Assembly (NCBI GenBank): GCA_964419605.1
Contig: CAYQQM010000018.1
Location: 4,897-68,896 of the forward strand
Length of the DNA: 64,000 nt
Direction of reading: 5' to 3'
DNA from: JABFXX01 sp964419605
GTDB lineage: Bacteria; Myxococcota_A; Polyangia; Haliangiales; Haliangiaceae
Under the pieces are notes generated by a model. The model did not search any database, was not told where the DNA came from, and saw only the letters and a program-made list of their open reading frames with translations. Shown piece by piece: positions 1 through 8,748 of this stretch. The position numbers were made by a program, and so were the translations under genes. Position 1 is the stretch's first letter, and the number at the start of each line of letters is the position of its first letter.

Positions 1-2
1 CG

Positions 3-809
3 GCCTGGCCTGCGAGCACACAGGACCGTCCCGGCGCGGCTGTATACCCAAGCTCGCCCCAGGCACAGGGACGCTCCGGCATCGCTTCAGGAGTGCGCAG
101 AACGATCGACGGTCTGATCGGACTTGCCACGGGAAAAGGGCTGCACGACCTACGCGCCCCCCTACTACGAGCAGCACTCGGCAACGCCGAGCTAGTCAAC
201 AAACTGTTTGGCGCTGCGGACCGAACCGTTCGAGGCGGATGCCGCCTGATCATCGGGCTCGAAGGGGCCAGAATTCGGACCGAAGTCGAAGCGGCGCTGA
301 CGTTCGCCGAGCTCGAAGCTGCCGGCGCGCAAGATCAGGGCGAAGCGCCCGGCTGGGCGTGGCTACGCCATCGCTATGCGGTGAGCTACCGAATGTCGCC
401 AGTGTTTCGGTCGGGCGCATTCGTGGACACGATGGAAGTTGCCACGTCATGGGACCGCTTGCTGGACCTATATCGAGGGGTACGGGCGGCGATCGCGCAT
501 CGCGCCGTGGTGATGGCGCATTTCTCCCACGCGTATCCCGACGGTTGTTCGATCTACTTCACCTTTGCGGCATCTGCGCGCGACGCAGCCGCCGCGGAGC
601 GTTTGTACGACGCGATTTGGAGGGAAGGGATGGAGGCAGCGACGCGGATTGGCGGAACGATCAGCCACCACCACGGCATCGGCCTTTTGAAAGCACCGTA
701 CATGGCCGGCGAGCACCGCGAAGGAATGGCGATTCTCGAGGCAGCAAAGGCAAGCCTCGACCCCGACGGCATCCTAAACCCTGGAAAGATGGGACTGCGC
801 CACCCGTGA
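3..809 (+). CDS. FAD-linked oxidase, alkyldihydroxyacetonephosphate synthase-like (C-terminal part, cut by window start)
   Basis: The frame is open to the left edge of the window, so only the C-terminal half is visible and the true start lies upstream. The visible part matches the C-terminal half of the alkyl-DHAP synthase (AgpS) branch of the vanillyl-alcohol-oxidase flavoprotein family: a GGCRLIIGLEG segment, a FVDTMEVATSWD segment, a HFSHAYPDGCSIYFTF strand and the characteristic SHHHGIG triple-histidine loop, ending in LDPDGILNPGKMG. In that family the enzyme exchanges the acyl group of acyl-DHAP for a fatty alcohol and makes the ether-lipid bond; myxobacteria are known to make ether lipids. 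The stop overlaps the GTG start of the next oxidase (GTGA at 806-809), so the two are translationally coupled. The substrate is inferred. The GTG at 93 is an internal candidate start, but the family is normally longer than 500 residues. Confidence 0.75.
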   Translation, partial: AWPASTQDRPGAAVYPSSPQAQGRSGIASGVRRTIDGLIGLATGKGLHDLRAPLLRAALGNAELVNKLFGAADRTVRGGCRLIIGLEGARIRTEVEAALTFAELEAAGAQDQGEAPGWAWLRHRYAVSYRMSPVFRSGAFVDTMEVATSWDRLLDLYRGVRAAIAHRAVVMAHFSHAYPDGCSIYFTFAASARDAAAAERLYDAIWREGMEAATRIGGTISHHHGIGLLKAPYMAGEHREGMAILEAAKASLDPDGILNPGKMGLRHP

Positions 810-2068
810 CAGAGTTAGACGCACTACGAGCGGAACTCGCGCAGGTTGTCGGAGACGAACATCTCGGCGAACCGCTCTCGCCTTCCGGCGCTCCCGTTCC
901 AGGCCTGCGCGTCGCCCCTGGTTCCGCGGTTGAAATCAGCGAAGTGATCCGCCGGACCGCAGCGCGACGCGGCACCATTTACCCAATCGGTTCAGGCGCA
1001 AGGGCAGCGATTCCGAGCAGCGAGCCAACGCGACCGCTGGTCGTTGTGTCGACCTCGCGCCTCACCCACATTGTGCAACTGGACGAACAGTCACTGCTGG
1101 TCCACGCTCAGGCGGGGTTGACCGGGCGCGACCTACAACACGATCTCGTACCGCGCGGCCTTTCCATCGGAGACTACCCGCCAGACTTGCTTGCGTCGTC
1201 GCTTGGAGGCATTGTCTCGGTCCGCACACCGGGTAAAGCGAGTGCACGACACGGCTCGTTCGAAGAAGCCATTGTTGCAGTTTCAGCCGTACTCGCCGAT
1301 GGCCGAAGCGTGCACACCCGTATCTGCCCAAGGCGATCCGCCGGACCCGATCTCCTACACGCGCTCTGCGGCAGCGAGGGAACGATTGCGCTTATCACCT
1401 CGGTGGTCCTGCGATTGCATCGAAAACCAGAGTCGCGACTGGTCGCCGCCTACCTACTCCCGTCGATCGAGGCCGCGGTGAACGCGTGCTACCTCGCGCT
1501 TCGCGAGGAAGTATCTCCATCCGGGGCACGAATTTACGACGCCGCTGAAGCGGCGATCCACTTTGACGGGCTCCGACTACCGCCCGGACGTGCTCTGTTG
1601 TGCGCGGCCACTGCGGGCCCCACAGACCTGGCCGTATGCGATCGGGACCTGATTACTAGCGCCGTCAACGCCGAAGGTGGTGAGGTCACCGATGATGCGC
1701 TCGCGGCGCTGTGGTGGCGGCGGCTTCACGCCGACGCCCCTACTCCGGGAGCGGGACCCACGCTGGAGGTGATGGCCACACCGTCGAAGCTAGCTCGCGT
1801 GTACCACGCGGTAACCGCTGCTTGCGCCAGTTGCAACGCCGAGGTAAGCGCTCACATCTCGCGCTTTGGGCCGGATGGGGCCGTCGCGTTCTTCACGATT
1901 GCTCCGGCTCCGCAATCCGATGCACCAGACCTTAGGATCGCTTCCGCCGCCGAAGCCGCCGGTGGGTGGCTGGTGGGTGTGCGACCGACAAAACTCGACA
2001 GCTATTTTCAGACGCTAAAAGACGCGCTGGATCCTCACCATGTGTTCGGACCAATGCCGGCAAAGTAA
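806..2068 (+). CDS. FAD-binding oxidase of the PCMH/alkyl-DHAP synthase-GlcE type
   Basis: A 420-residue protein starting at a GTG that overlaps the stop of the preceding oxidase. Upstream codons are open in the same frame, but that part is antisense-like and shadows the first gene. The N-terminal half is an FAD-binding PCMH domain: a YPIGSGARAAIP dinucleotide-binding stretch, an AQAGLTGRDLQ strand, SSLGGIVSVRTPGKASARHG (the loop after the GG motif) and CGSEGTIALIT. The C-terminal part keeps the closing LDPHHVFGP element of FAD-oxidase C-terminal domains but lacks the HHHGIG loop of its upstream neighbour. It may be a second, diverged subunit or paralogue acting with gene 1, comparable to the paired GlcD/GlcE subunits of glycolate oxidase. 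The substrate is unknown. Confidence 0.7.
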   Translation: MTELDALRAELAQVVGDEHLGEPLSPSGAPVPGLRVAPGSAVEISEVIRRTAARRGTIYPIGSGARAAIPSSEPTRPLVVVSTSRLTHIVQLDEQSLLVHAQAGLTGRDLQHDLVPRGLSIGDYPPDLLASSLGGIVSVRTPGKASARHGSFEEAIVAVSAVLADGRSVHTRICPRRSAGPDLLHALCGSEGTIALITSVVLRLHRKPESRLVAAYLLPSIEAAVNACYLALREEVSPSGARIYDAAEAAIHFDGLRLPPGRALLCAATAGPTDLAVCDRDLITSAVNAEGGEVTDDALAALWWRRLHADAPTPGAGPTLEVMATPSKLARVYHAVTAACASCNAEVSAHISRFGPDGAVAFFTIAPAPQSDAPDLRIASAAEAAGGWLVGVRPTKLDSYFQTLKDALDPHHVFGPMPAK

Positions 2069-2157
2069 GGAAATATATCAATAATACTGACCACATCGGT
2101 TTGACCGGCCCGGGTGGTTCTTGCTCTGGGCGCGAAAACCCGGTACCCACATCGCGC

Positions 2158-2796
2158 ATGGCCACGTCTGTACGCGCTCTGATTCGCGATGCGCTATTCG
2201 ACCGAGTTCCGGGCCTGTTGCGCAAGGGCCGCCCCGGAACCAAGCGAGTCGCACTGACATTTGACGACGGCCCGGATGAGATGACTCCGCAGTACCTGGA
2301 TCTGCTCGACGAGCTCGACGTTCCAGCCACGTTTTTCCTACTGGGAGAGCTCGCCGACAAACGGCCCGAGCTCGTCCGGGACTATATTCGCCGCGGGCAT
2401 CAGGTTGCTGGCCACGGCTACGATCACAAGCGATTCACCCGACTGTCGCGAAGCGAGCTGATCGATCAGTGCCGCCGAACCGATCGAGCGCTTGGCGGCC
2501 AAGCGACGGGACGTTCCTGGGTACGACCGCCGCACGGCTCGCTGGACGCCCGATCGCTCGTCGCCCTACGCGCGTCGGGATACGTCGTGGCGCTGTGGAC
2601 GATCGACTCGTTGGACTACAGCGACAGTAGCCCCGATACGATCGCGGAACGCTGTACCGCTACCGTTGCCGATGGCGATGTGCTGCTGTTCCACGAAGGC
2701 CAGGAATGGACGCTCGAGGCGCTACCGCGCATCGTCTCGGCGCTGAAGGCGGCGGGACTTCAGTGCGTCACCATGCACGACTTGTTCGCCCGATAG
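2158..2796 (+). CDS. polysaccharide deacetylase (NodB-homology domain)
   Basis: A 212-residue carbohydrate esterase family 4 protein. The motifs are in order: LTFDDGPD (catalytic base and metal Asp), AGHGYDHKRF (the HxxxxH-type metal-binding motif), RPPHGS, LWTIDSLDYSD and LLFHEG. Together they cover essentially the whole chain, so it is a single-domain deacetylase. The family removes N- or O-acetyl groups from peptidoglycan, chitin oligomers or other glycans. I see no signal peptide with the ATG at 2158; the reading frame runs further upstream but without family similarity. A cytoplasmic or non-classically exported enzyme is therefore possible, and some bacterial members act on nucleotide-sugar or lipid-linked precursors. 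It follows the two oxidases by about 90 bp and may share their transcript. Confidence 0.85.
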   Translation: MATSVRALIRDALFDRVPGLLRKGRPGTKRVALTFDDGPDEMTPQYLDLLDELDVPATFFLLGELADKRPELVRDYIRRGHQVAGHGYDHKRFTRLSRSELIDQCRRTDRALGGQATGRSWVRPPHGSLDARSLVALRASGYVVALWTIDSLDYSDSSPDTIAERCTATVADGDVLLFHEGQEWTLEALPRIVSALKAAGLQCVTMHDLFAR

Positions 2797-2872
2797 GGCA
2801 AGCTAAGGCAAGCTGGCCGCCAATTGTGCCCTACATCACTGGCTGACATCCTCCTGTGCTAAAACGAGGCCC

Positions 2873-4183
2873 ATGAAGCCGCGGCTTTTGCGCAGATCCG
2901 CTTCGGGGTCTATTCCGTTCACATTCGCGGTCCCAGCGGGTTTTCGGCACAGCCACATTCGACCGCTTGGGGAAGGTGAGGTCGTGGCCTCCACGTACGT
3001 CGTACGCGACGAGATCGCACGCACCGATTCGGGAATCGTGTTCTCCGCCCGCGACATGATGTTTAACCGAGCGGTTGCGCTAAAGCTCGGGTGGAGGGAT
3101 CGCGGAGCCACGTCACTGCTCGAAGAGGCGCGACGCTGTGCCTCGGTCGCCGCCAGTTGCGCCGTACAAATCCACAACGCTGGCAACCACAACGGTACGG
3201 AGTACGTAGTTGGCGAGCATGTACAAGGTACGCTGCTGGAACACAAGCTGCTCCGGTCGCTGCCTGACGCCGTATACTTGGCACGATTCCGCGCCCTCGT
3301 GGAGGCCGTTGCAAGTGCACACGCGGCCGGCGTCGCCATCGGTGAAATCTCCGGAGCGACGGTTCTCGTCGATTCGAACGGCAGAATCGTCCTTGGATCG
3401 CTATCGTTGTCGCAAGTTCCTGCTTCCGGTCGCCATGGACGCCTTTTTGCGCCCGAGATTGTTCGGGGCGACGTCGAAGCGGGAGATCCGGAGGCTGCCG
3501 AAGCAATCGACCTGTACGGACTCGGATGCGTCGCGGTCGAGATGGCGCAGGGGACCCCGCTGTTCTCCGACGACGATCCCGACGTCGAGGCGCGCCGCCA
3601 CGTCCTCGAGTTCCCTCCTACGCTTTCCGAGCTGCGGCCTGACCTGCCCGGCGAGTTGTCCGACGTTGTCGAGTGGCTACTAGCAAAGCGCCCTGAAGCT
3701 CGGCCACGAACGGCGAACGACGTGCTTTTGCAGCTGAGCGCGATCATCGATCGGCTCGTCCACGGCACCCGCCCCCTGCGAATTTTGATCGTCGATGACG
3801 ACGCCGGACGCGCACGCTGGCTGCGCAGTCTCGCGCGGCGGGCTCATGCGGCGTCAATCATCGAGATATCCTGCAACGGTTCGGACGCAGCGCACAAGCT
3901 CAACCGAGACCACCCTGATCTCGTGTTCATCGAGGCGGGCTTGCATGGAGTGATGAATGCGCTCGAATTGTGCACATACGCCCGCAGCATTGAAGGTGGC
4001 TCGCAAAGCCAGATTCTGTTGTTGGGAGATGTGTCTACGCGCGACCAAGCGATGTTCGCTGAAGTACAGGCCTCGAGAGTTTCCGAAGACAACGACATGG
4101 CGAATGCGGTCCTCGACCACATCCGCTCAGTGGCTCGCGGCGGCCAGAGAAACCGCATCTCACGCTCGACCATCTCGGGCTAG
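2873..4183 (+). CDS. protein kinase-like domain (predicted pseudokinase) fused to a degenerate receiver domain
   Basis: 436 residues. Residues about 40-305 follow the Ser/Thr kinase fold: a glycine-loop region, AVALKLG with the VAIK lysine, an alpha-C glutamate in LLEEARRCA, and an APE-like APEIVRGD. The catalytic loop reads AGVAIGEISGATVLV where HRDLKPxN is expected, and the DFG position reads GSLSLSQ, so the catalytic Asp and the Mg-binding Asp are both missing. Residues about 310-420 form a CheY-like receiver (ILIVDDDAGRARWL), but the phospho-acceptor position is Glu in VFIEAGLHG. A dead kinase joined to a Glu-locked receiver suggests a scaffold or nucleotide/phosphorylation sensor rather than an enzyme. 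It stands alone, with 76 bp before it and convergent genes after it. Domain assignments are by eye. Confidence 0.75.
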   Translation: MKPRLLRRSASGSIPFTFAVPAGFRHSHIRPLGEGEVVASTYVVRDEIARTDSGIVFSARDMMFNRAVALKLGWRDRGATSLLEEARRCASVAASCAVQIHNAGNHNGTEYVVGEHVQGTLLEHKLLRSLPDAVYLARFRALVEAVASAHAAGVAIGEISGATVLVDSNGRIVLGSLSLSQVPASGRHGRLFAPEIVRGDVEAGDPEAAEAIDLYGLGCVAVEMAQGTPLFSDDDPDVEARRHVLEFPPTLSELRPDLPGELSDVVEWLLAKRPEARPRTANDVLLQLSAIIDRLVHGTRPLRILIVDDDAGRARWLRSLARRAHAASIIEISCNGSDAAHKLNRDHPDLVFIEAGLHGVMNALELCTYARSIEGGSQSQILLLGDVSTRDQAMFAEVQASRVSEDNDMANAVLDHIRSVARGGQRNRISRSTISG

Positions 4184-4257
4184 CTTTCATTCCAGTCATT
4201 TAAGAACAAAATCTCAATAGTCTTGATCCGATTACCTCTTGACGTCGATGGTGCTGA

Positions 4258-4518
4258 TCACGGGTCGCTGACTACTAGACCCGCCGCGCGCAGACGGCGC
4301 GTCAGCGACTGCAATCCCCCCTCGTATTCCCAATATAAAACGCGGTGGTGCGACGACGTTACGAGAAGGTACTTCTCAGTCGCAGATTGAATGCGTTCGA
4401 CAGAAATCAGCTTCTCGACAAACTCTTCCCCAGAGACGGTCTCCAAGATTTCGTTGTTATCCGCTGTGTAACCGTGCATCACAATCGCATTTCGAACTCT
4501 CAATGAGATGAACTTCAT
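4258..4518 (-). CDS. small hypothetical protein (86 aa)
   Basis: An 86-residue protein without a recognised domain. The ATG at 4516-4518 was chosen because a good Shine-Dalgarno (GGAGAGG) sits just upstream; longer in-frame codons run into the neighbouring gene's coding region. It is mixed alpha/beta in look, with a Tyr/His-rich centre (TSSHHRVLYWEY), no signal peptide and no transmembrane segment. It lies 49 bp downstream of the AgmX-like gene on the same strand, so the two are probably co-transcribed. No function can be assigned. Confidence 0.6.
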   Translation of the reverse strand: MKFISLRVRNAIVMHGYTADNNEILETVSGEEFVEKLISVERIQSATEKYLLVTSSHHRVLYWEYEGGLQSLTRRLRAAGLVVSDP

Positions 4519-4567
4519 CGCGCCTCTCCCGTGGAGCTTTTGACCGATTCTGCGCTCGAAACGATAT

Positions 4568-5179
4568 CTATTCTGAGGCCATAAATTCAAGGGGATAAGA
4601 AACCTCCACCCGGTCTCCTTCCGACAGCGGCGGCAGTTCCAGCGACGCAAATGCATCCCGCAAGCACTTCTCAAAGCTGGCCAGAACCGGTCCTTGGTTT
4701 TCGTCGGCGAGACTCTTGGTATCGATCAGCGTACCAACGTTGGGATCTCCTGTGAAGCTAAGCATAGCGACCACCTTGGTGTGCTTGGGCAGAGCACTTC
4801 CCTGGGCTTCGTAGCATTCGGCCAGAAAGCTCATCACCTGCCGCATGGCATCGCGCACCGAGGTCGTTACAACTGCAACATTGTCCGCGGCGGAAGGCGG
4901 AAGCGAGGGGGCGAGGGAGCCGCGAGACCTGGTCGCGTGAGCAATCGCTGCGGCAAGTTGTTGACGCTGCTCAGGCGAAATCCTACGAACGTTGGCAGGC
5001 GTAGGATCTCGGTGTCGCGCCGATCCTTGCGACGATTTCGCTTCAACCAAATCTAGTGCTGAGATCGCGTCCCTTGTCGCAGACGAATCCGTGGAGACAG
5101 CCTTGCGCTCACAGCGCCAACGCCACAACACCCCAGCGACCACAAGGAGCAAGACCACGACCATGGCTGGACGTTTCAT
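4568..5179 (-). CDS. membrane-anchored protein with AgmX/PglI-type C-terminal domain
   Basis: 203 residues. An N-terminal hydrophobic segment (MVVVLLLVVAGVLW) acts as an uncleaved anchor or signal; it is followed by a disordered Ala/Ser/Arg-rich stretch. The last about 90 residues carry the pattern LAECYEAQG...SFTGDPNVG...FEKCLRDAF, with a pair of cysteines (CYE and KCL) separated by about 50 residues. This is the signature of the small TonB-C-like domain at the end of AgmX/PglI and many myxobacterial lipoproteins, usually periplasmic and linked to gliding or envelope complexes. Three proteins of this kind occur in this window. The function of this copy is unknown. Confidence 0.6.
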   Translation of the reverse strand: MKRPAMVVVLLLVVAGVLWRWRCERKAVSTDSSATRDAISALDLVEAKSSQGSARHRDPTPANVRRISPEQRQQLAAAIAHATRSRGSLAPSLPPSAADNVAVVTTSVRDAMRQVMSFLAECYEAQGSALPKHTKVVAMLSFTGDPNVGTLIDTKSLADENQGPVLASFEKCLRDAFASLELPPLSEGDRVEVSYPLEFMASE

Positions 5180-5251
5180 ATCCGTACGACACCACGTCGG
5201 TGGCCGCGTTGAAAGCCTGAATTACCGGGGGCCCCCTGGGGATCGAGGGCT

Positions 5252-5320
5252 CAGGCACTGTCCCTAAATCAGCTGACGAGCGAGGCGCAGCAGCCCGGAG
5301 CAGATCGCGAGCGCTTGGCT
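5252..5320. repeat. solo end of an inverted-repeat element (copy of the 11046-11256 element)
   Basis: The stretch starting CAGGCACTGTCCCTAAATCA and running through GAGCGAGGCGCAGCAGC to GCAGATCGCGAGCGC is nearly identical to the reverse complement of the right end of the element at 11190-11256. Only one end is present here, between the start of the AgmX-like gene and the hybrid kinase stop. This is either a truncated MITE-like insertion or a shared extragenic palindromic family. No transposase is adjacent. Confidence 0.7.
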
Positions 5321-5355
5321 CGCTACAACGTTGCGTTGACATGTGTCGACGGTGA

Positions 5356-7737
5356 CTATGTTTCAAGAGCACGCCGTATCGCTGTCGATAGGCTGCTGGA
5401 AGTGAACGGCTTTTCGATGAACTGCTCGTGTGCGCTGAGCGGTGTCTTTACCGAAGGATGATGGGTGTGTCCCGACATGAACAACACCTTGGTCGTTGGG
5501 CTAGTTGTCAATACTAGGTGGGCAAGCGCGCGACCATCCATGCCGGGCATGACCAGATCCGTCAGCAACAAGTCAATGGATTCCGTGGTGGTTTGCACAA
5601 GGTCGAGTGCACTCGCTGCGTTTCGCGCCTCAAACAACCGATAGCCCCAGGAAGTAAGCTGGCGTCCGATCACCGCGCGCAGTCTATCGTCGTCCTCCAC
5701 CAGCAACACTCGCTGGTTGCCCGCCACCGCCTTAGGCACCGACGCAACGGGCGATGGCGCCGCGCCCCGGCCCTCGTGCCGCGGAAGGTAGACGCGAAAG
5801 GTCGTGCCTACGCCAGGATCTGAGGTAATCGAGATCGCACCAGCGCTCTGATTGATGATGCCAAACACGGTCGAAAGTCCAAGTCCGGTGCCCTTCCCTA
5901 CTTCTTTCGTCGTAAAGAACGGCTCGAAGGCTCGCGCTTGTGTCTCCGCGTCCATGCCCACGCCACTATCGCCGACGGCGAGCATGACGAACGGCCCCGG
6001 TTTGATCCCCAGCTGAGATGCTGTGGTCTGATCGAGTTCGACATTGGACGTTTCAACCGATAGCCTTCCACCGTTCGGCATGGCATCCCGAGCATTGACC
6101 GCCAGATTCATGAGTACTTGCTCAAGCTGCCCGGAGTCGGCATTGATCTTCCAAAGCTCTGGCGCCAACGTTGTTACCATTTCAATATCTTCCCCAACCA
6201 CTCGGGCTAGCATTTTGCTCACCTCTGACACCACCGAGTTGAGTTCTACCGTTGTTGTTTTTCTACGCTGTTGACGACTGAACGTTAGCAATTGACGCGT
6301 TAGCGCCGCCGCTCGCTGAGCAGCGGCATCGATCTCTCGGACTTCCGGAGTGAGCGGATGATGCTCGCCAAGTTCGTCGACAAGAAAGTCGGTTGAACCG
6401 AGAATCACGGCAATGATGTTATTGAAGTCGTGCGCCACGCCGCCGGCGAGCTGACCTATTGCGTCCATCTTCTGGCTCTGACGCAATTGGTCTTCAATTT
6501 TTCTGGAGTGAGTCACATCGATGCCGAGGGCCAGGATCACCGGAGTACCCTCAAGTATCGTGACATGTGAAGTGACATCCAGATCGACGTGCCGTCCGCC
6601 TTTGCACCGGTACCGCAAGATGCCGACATGTCGCGGTTTGTCTCCCGATCGGGTCCCAATCGAGTCCAGCAGCCGCGAGTCTGATTCGAAGGAATTCAGC
6701 TGCGGAACCCGCATCGAAAGCAGCTCCGCTCGCGAATATCCCAGAACCTGAACCAACGCATCGTTTACCGCAAGAATCTGCAACGTCGTGGGATCAAACA
6801 CCCAGATTGGGACGGGACTTGCGTCGAACAGCACCCGATGGCGATCCTCCGAGATGCGCAGCGCGATTTCAGCTTGCTCTCGCTCGGCCTCAAGCAATTG
6901 AGAACTGTGAATCGCCGCCGCGGCACGATGGCTGAAAATTCGCACTAAATCGATGTCTTCCACCGTGTTGTCGATGAACAACGCCCCAACGAGGTCGCTA
7001 CCCGCACGCAACGGAACGACCGTATTTCCCTCGAGGACCTGCAGCTCAGACTGGCGCATCGCTGCAACTACCGCTTGAAAAGTAGCTTCAGGTAGGCTGT
7101 CAGCCACCGCTTTTAGATTCTCAAATCTACCGGTACTCGCGCGAACGACAAAGTGAGCCGGATCTTGCTCCGCTGTAGACCGACAAAGCGCCAAAAACGA
7201 GTGGGCATTGCCGAGCAAGGCGGAGAGCTGAAGCAGTGTTCCCTGCAATAGCTCCAACAGAGGCTGCAGCCGGTGCAGTCCAGGGGTTACACTGAGGACA
7301 TGGCGCAGCCCCTCCCGGCTGCTGCGCACTGCACCAGCCGCTCGGGCGGCTCTTACGCCGACGTCAACCCACATCAACAACTTCTCAGGCCCCTCACTCT
7401 TGTCGTGATAGCCTTGAACATCGAGTTGCTTCAGTAGAGTTCGCGGCGGATGTTCCGTCGCATAACCGGTCTGCAGAACCACTTGAACGTAGTCGTTAAA
7501 CTCACGTAGCTGCTTCACCACTAGATCCCCGGTCATTCCGGGCATCACGTAGTCTAGCAACACGAGGTCTACGGCGCGCTGCTGCAGTACATCGAGGCCT
7601 TCGCGTCCGCTGTGCACCATCGTTACGTCATGACCTTCGCGTTCCAGAAGCCGTTTGGTGACCTCCGCGTACTCTCGGTCATCATCGATCAACAGCACAC
7701 GCGCGTTGTCCGCGCGTGGTTTAAGCCGACGGGCCAT
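5356..7737 (-). CDS. hybrid sensor histidine kinase, REC-GAF-PAS-HisKA-HATPase-REC
   Basis: 793 residues. Residues about 12-130 are a receiver with DDD acid pocket and phospho-acceptor D62 (LVLLDYVMPG). About 150-290 is a GAF-like region. About 300-415 is a PAS domain. HisKA follows with phospho-His in GGVAHDFNN, then an HATPase_c domain (NLAVNARDAM, GDSGVGMD, GKGTGLGLSTV), and a C-terminal receiver from about 670 with LLLTDLVMPGMDG. There is no transmembrane segment, so it is cytosolic. A receiver at both ends makes it a phosphorelay hub: the N-terminal REC can receive a signal from another kinase, and the only kinase nearby is the sugar-binding one encoded two genes upstream in the same direction. 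It follows the DapA-family gene by 75 bp and is probably the last gene of that operon. Confidence 0.9.
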   Translation of the reverse strand: MARRLKPRADNARVLLIDDDREYAEVTKRLLEREGHDVTMVHSGREGLDVLQQRAVDLVLLDYVMPGMTGDLVVKQLREFNDYVQVVLQTGYATEHPPRTLLKQLDVQGYHDKSEGPEKLLMWVDVGVRAARAAGAVRSSREGLRHVLSVTPGLHRLQPLLELLQGTLLQLSALLGNAHSFLALCRSTAEQDPAHFVVRASTGRFENLKAVADSLPEATFQAVVAAMRQSELQVLEGNTVVPLRAGSDLVGALFIDNTVEDIDLVRIFSHRAAAAIHSSQLLEAEREQAEIALRISEDRHRVLFDASPVPIWVFDPTTLQILAVNDALVQVLGYSRAELLSMRVPQLNSFESDSRLLDSIGTRSGDKPRHVGILRYRCKGGRHVDLDVTSHVTILEGTPVILALGIDVTHSRKIEDQLRQSQKMDAIGQLAGGVAHDFNNIIAVILGSTDFLVDELGEHHPLTPEVREIDAAAQRAAALTRQLLTFSRQQRRKTTTVELNSVVSEVSKMLARVVGEDIEMVTTLAPELWKINADSGQLEQVLMNLAVNARDAMPNGGRLSVETSNVELDQTTASQLGIKPGPFVMLAVGDSGVGMDAETQARAFEPFFTTKEVGKGTGLGLSTVFGIINQSAGAISITSDPGVGTTFRVYLPRHEGRGAAPSPVASVPKAVAGNQRVLLVEDDDRLRAVIGRQLTSWGYRLFEARNAASALDLVQTTTESIDLLLTDLVMPGMDGRALAHLVLTTSPTTKVLFMSGHTHHPSVKTPLSAHEQFIEKPFTSSSLSTAIRRALET

Positions 7738-7812
7738 CTACCGCGCCTTCCTCGTCGATCCCCAAGGCGAAAGTCCGATTGTAATCACCATCCAATATGG
7801 GATAACCTCCCG

Positions 7813-8748
7813 TTACCCTCCCTCGACCCGGTCCAAAATCGATTTCAGTTCGCTCGTCGCTTCCGGAGTCATTGGTTGCAGAGGCTCGCGCGGCACGCCT
7901 GCATCAAAGCCCAACAGCCGTAGACCACCCTTAATCGTGGTTGGTAAGCCACCTTGAACGATAAATTGAAGCAGCGGTAGCTGGCGATAGAACACCGACC
8001 TTGCTTCGTTCAGATTCCCGTCCGCAATTGCCCGATGAAGTCGCTTGGGCAGCGTTGGAATCAAGTTGGGTGCAGCCGTGCACCAGCCTACTGCGCCAGC
8101 TGCAAACGCTCCCAATGCAAGTGGGTTACTCCCATTGTACATGCGTATCGCACCATCGGAAAGCTGCGACAGTTTATGCATGCGTTGAAGATCGCCGGTA
8201 CTTTCCTTGACCATTGTCACGTTCGCCAAATCGCGAACCATTCTAGCGATAAGTTCCGGCCGCATATCAACGCCACTCGTTGCCGGATTGTTGTAAACCA
8301 TGATTTGGATACCAATTGATTCCGAAATTTTTGCGTAATGCCGAACGATTTCCGACTCGCTTAATTTCCAATACGACATCGGCATCACCATGACAGCGTC
8401 AGCTCCGACTGATTCTGCGAACCGCGCTCTCCGAATCGCATTTTTCGTGGTCAGGTCCGAAATTCCAACGACCGTTGGAACCCGCTTCGCCACGTGCTTG
8501 ACCGAAACTTCTGCAACCTCATCCCATTCGTCGTCGTCGAGGTACGCCGATTCCCCTGTACTGCCCAGCGGGGCAATCGCATCGCACCCGGTGGCCAGCA
8601 GCCGGTCGAGCACCTGTCGCAGACGAGGCGCATCAACGTTACCTTCCCCTGTAGTGAATGGGGTTATTGGATAAGCAATGATTCCGCTAAGAACAACGCG
8701 AGAATCAGAGCCACGACTTGAGGATGTCTGGATATTTGTGTTGTTCAT
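7813..8748 (-). CDS. DapA/N-acetylneuraminate lyase-family aldolase
   Basis: 311 residues, a single class I aldolase TIM barrel. Seen motifs: APLGSTGESAYL (GSTGE carboxylate loop), the barrel tyrosine in MVYNNPATSG and the Schiff-base lysine in VKESTGD. This family includes dihydrodipicolinate synthase, sialic acid lyase and 2-keto-3-deoxy-sugar-acid aldolases. The context is not lysine synthesis: the ATG overlaps the stop of a histidine kinase with a sugar-binding domain (ATGA at 8745-8748), and another kinase follows. A sugar-acid or keto-acid aldolase whose substrate is sensed by the linked kinase is more plausible than dapA, but the exact reaction cannot be read from the sequence. Confidence 0.85.
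   Translation of the reverse strand: MNNTNIQTSSSRGSDSRVVLSGIIAYPITPFTTGEGNVDAPRLRQVLDRLLATGCDAIAPLGSTGESAYLDDDEWDEVAEVSVKHVAKRVPTVVGISDLTTKNAIRRARFAESVGADAVMVMPMSYWKLSESEIVRHYAKISESIGIQIMVYNNPATSGVDMRPELIARMVRDLANVTMVKESTGDLQRMHKLSQLSDGAIRMYNGSNPLALGAFAAGAVGWCTAAPNLIPTLPKRLHRAIADGNLNEARSVFYRQLPLLQFIVQGGLPTTIKGGLRLLGFDAGVPREPLQPMTPEATSELKSILDRVEGG

Noticed and set aside
239..805. Long frame upstream of the second oxidase that could extend it by 189 codons
   Set aside because: It lies wholly inside the first oxidase in another frame, is Arg/Ser-rich without family likeness, and the GTGA overlap at 806 gives the expected start.
7813..8748. Annotation as dapA (lysine synthesis)
   Set aside because: Family motifs fit several aldolases, and the operon context is sensory, so only a family-level call is justified.
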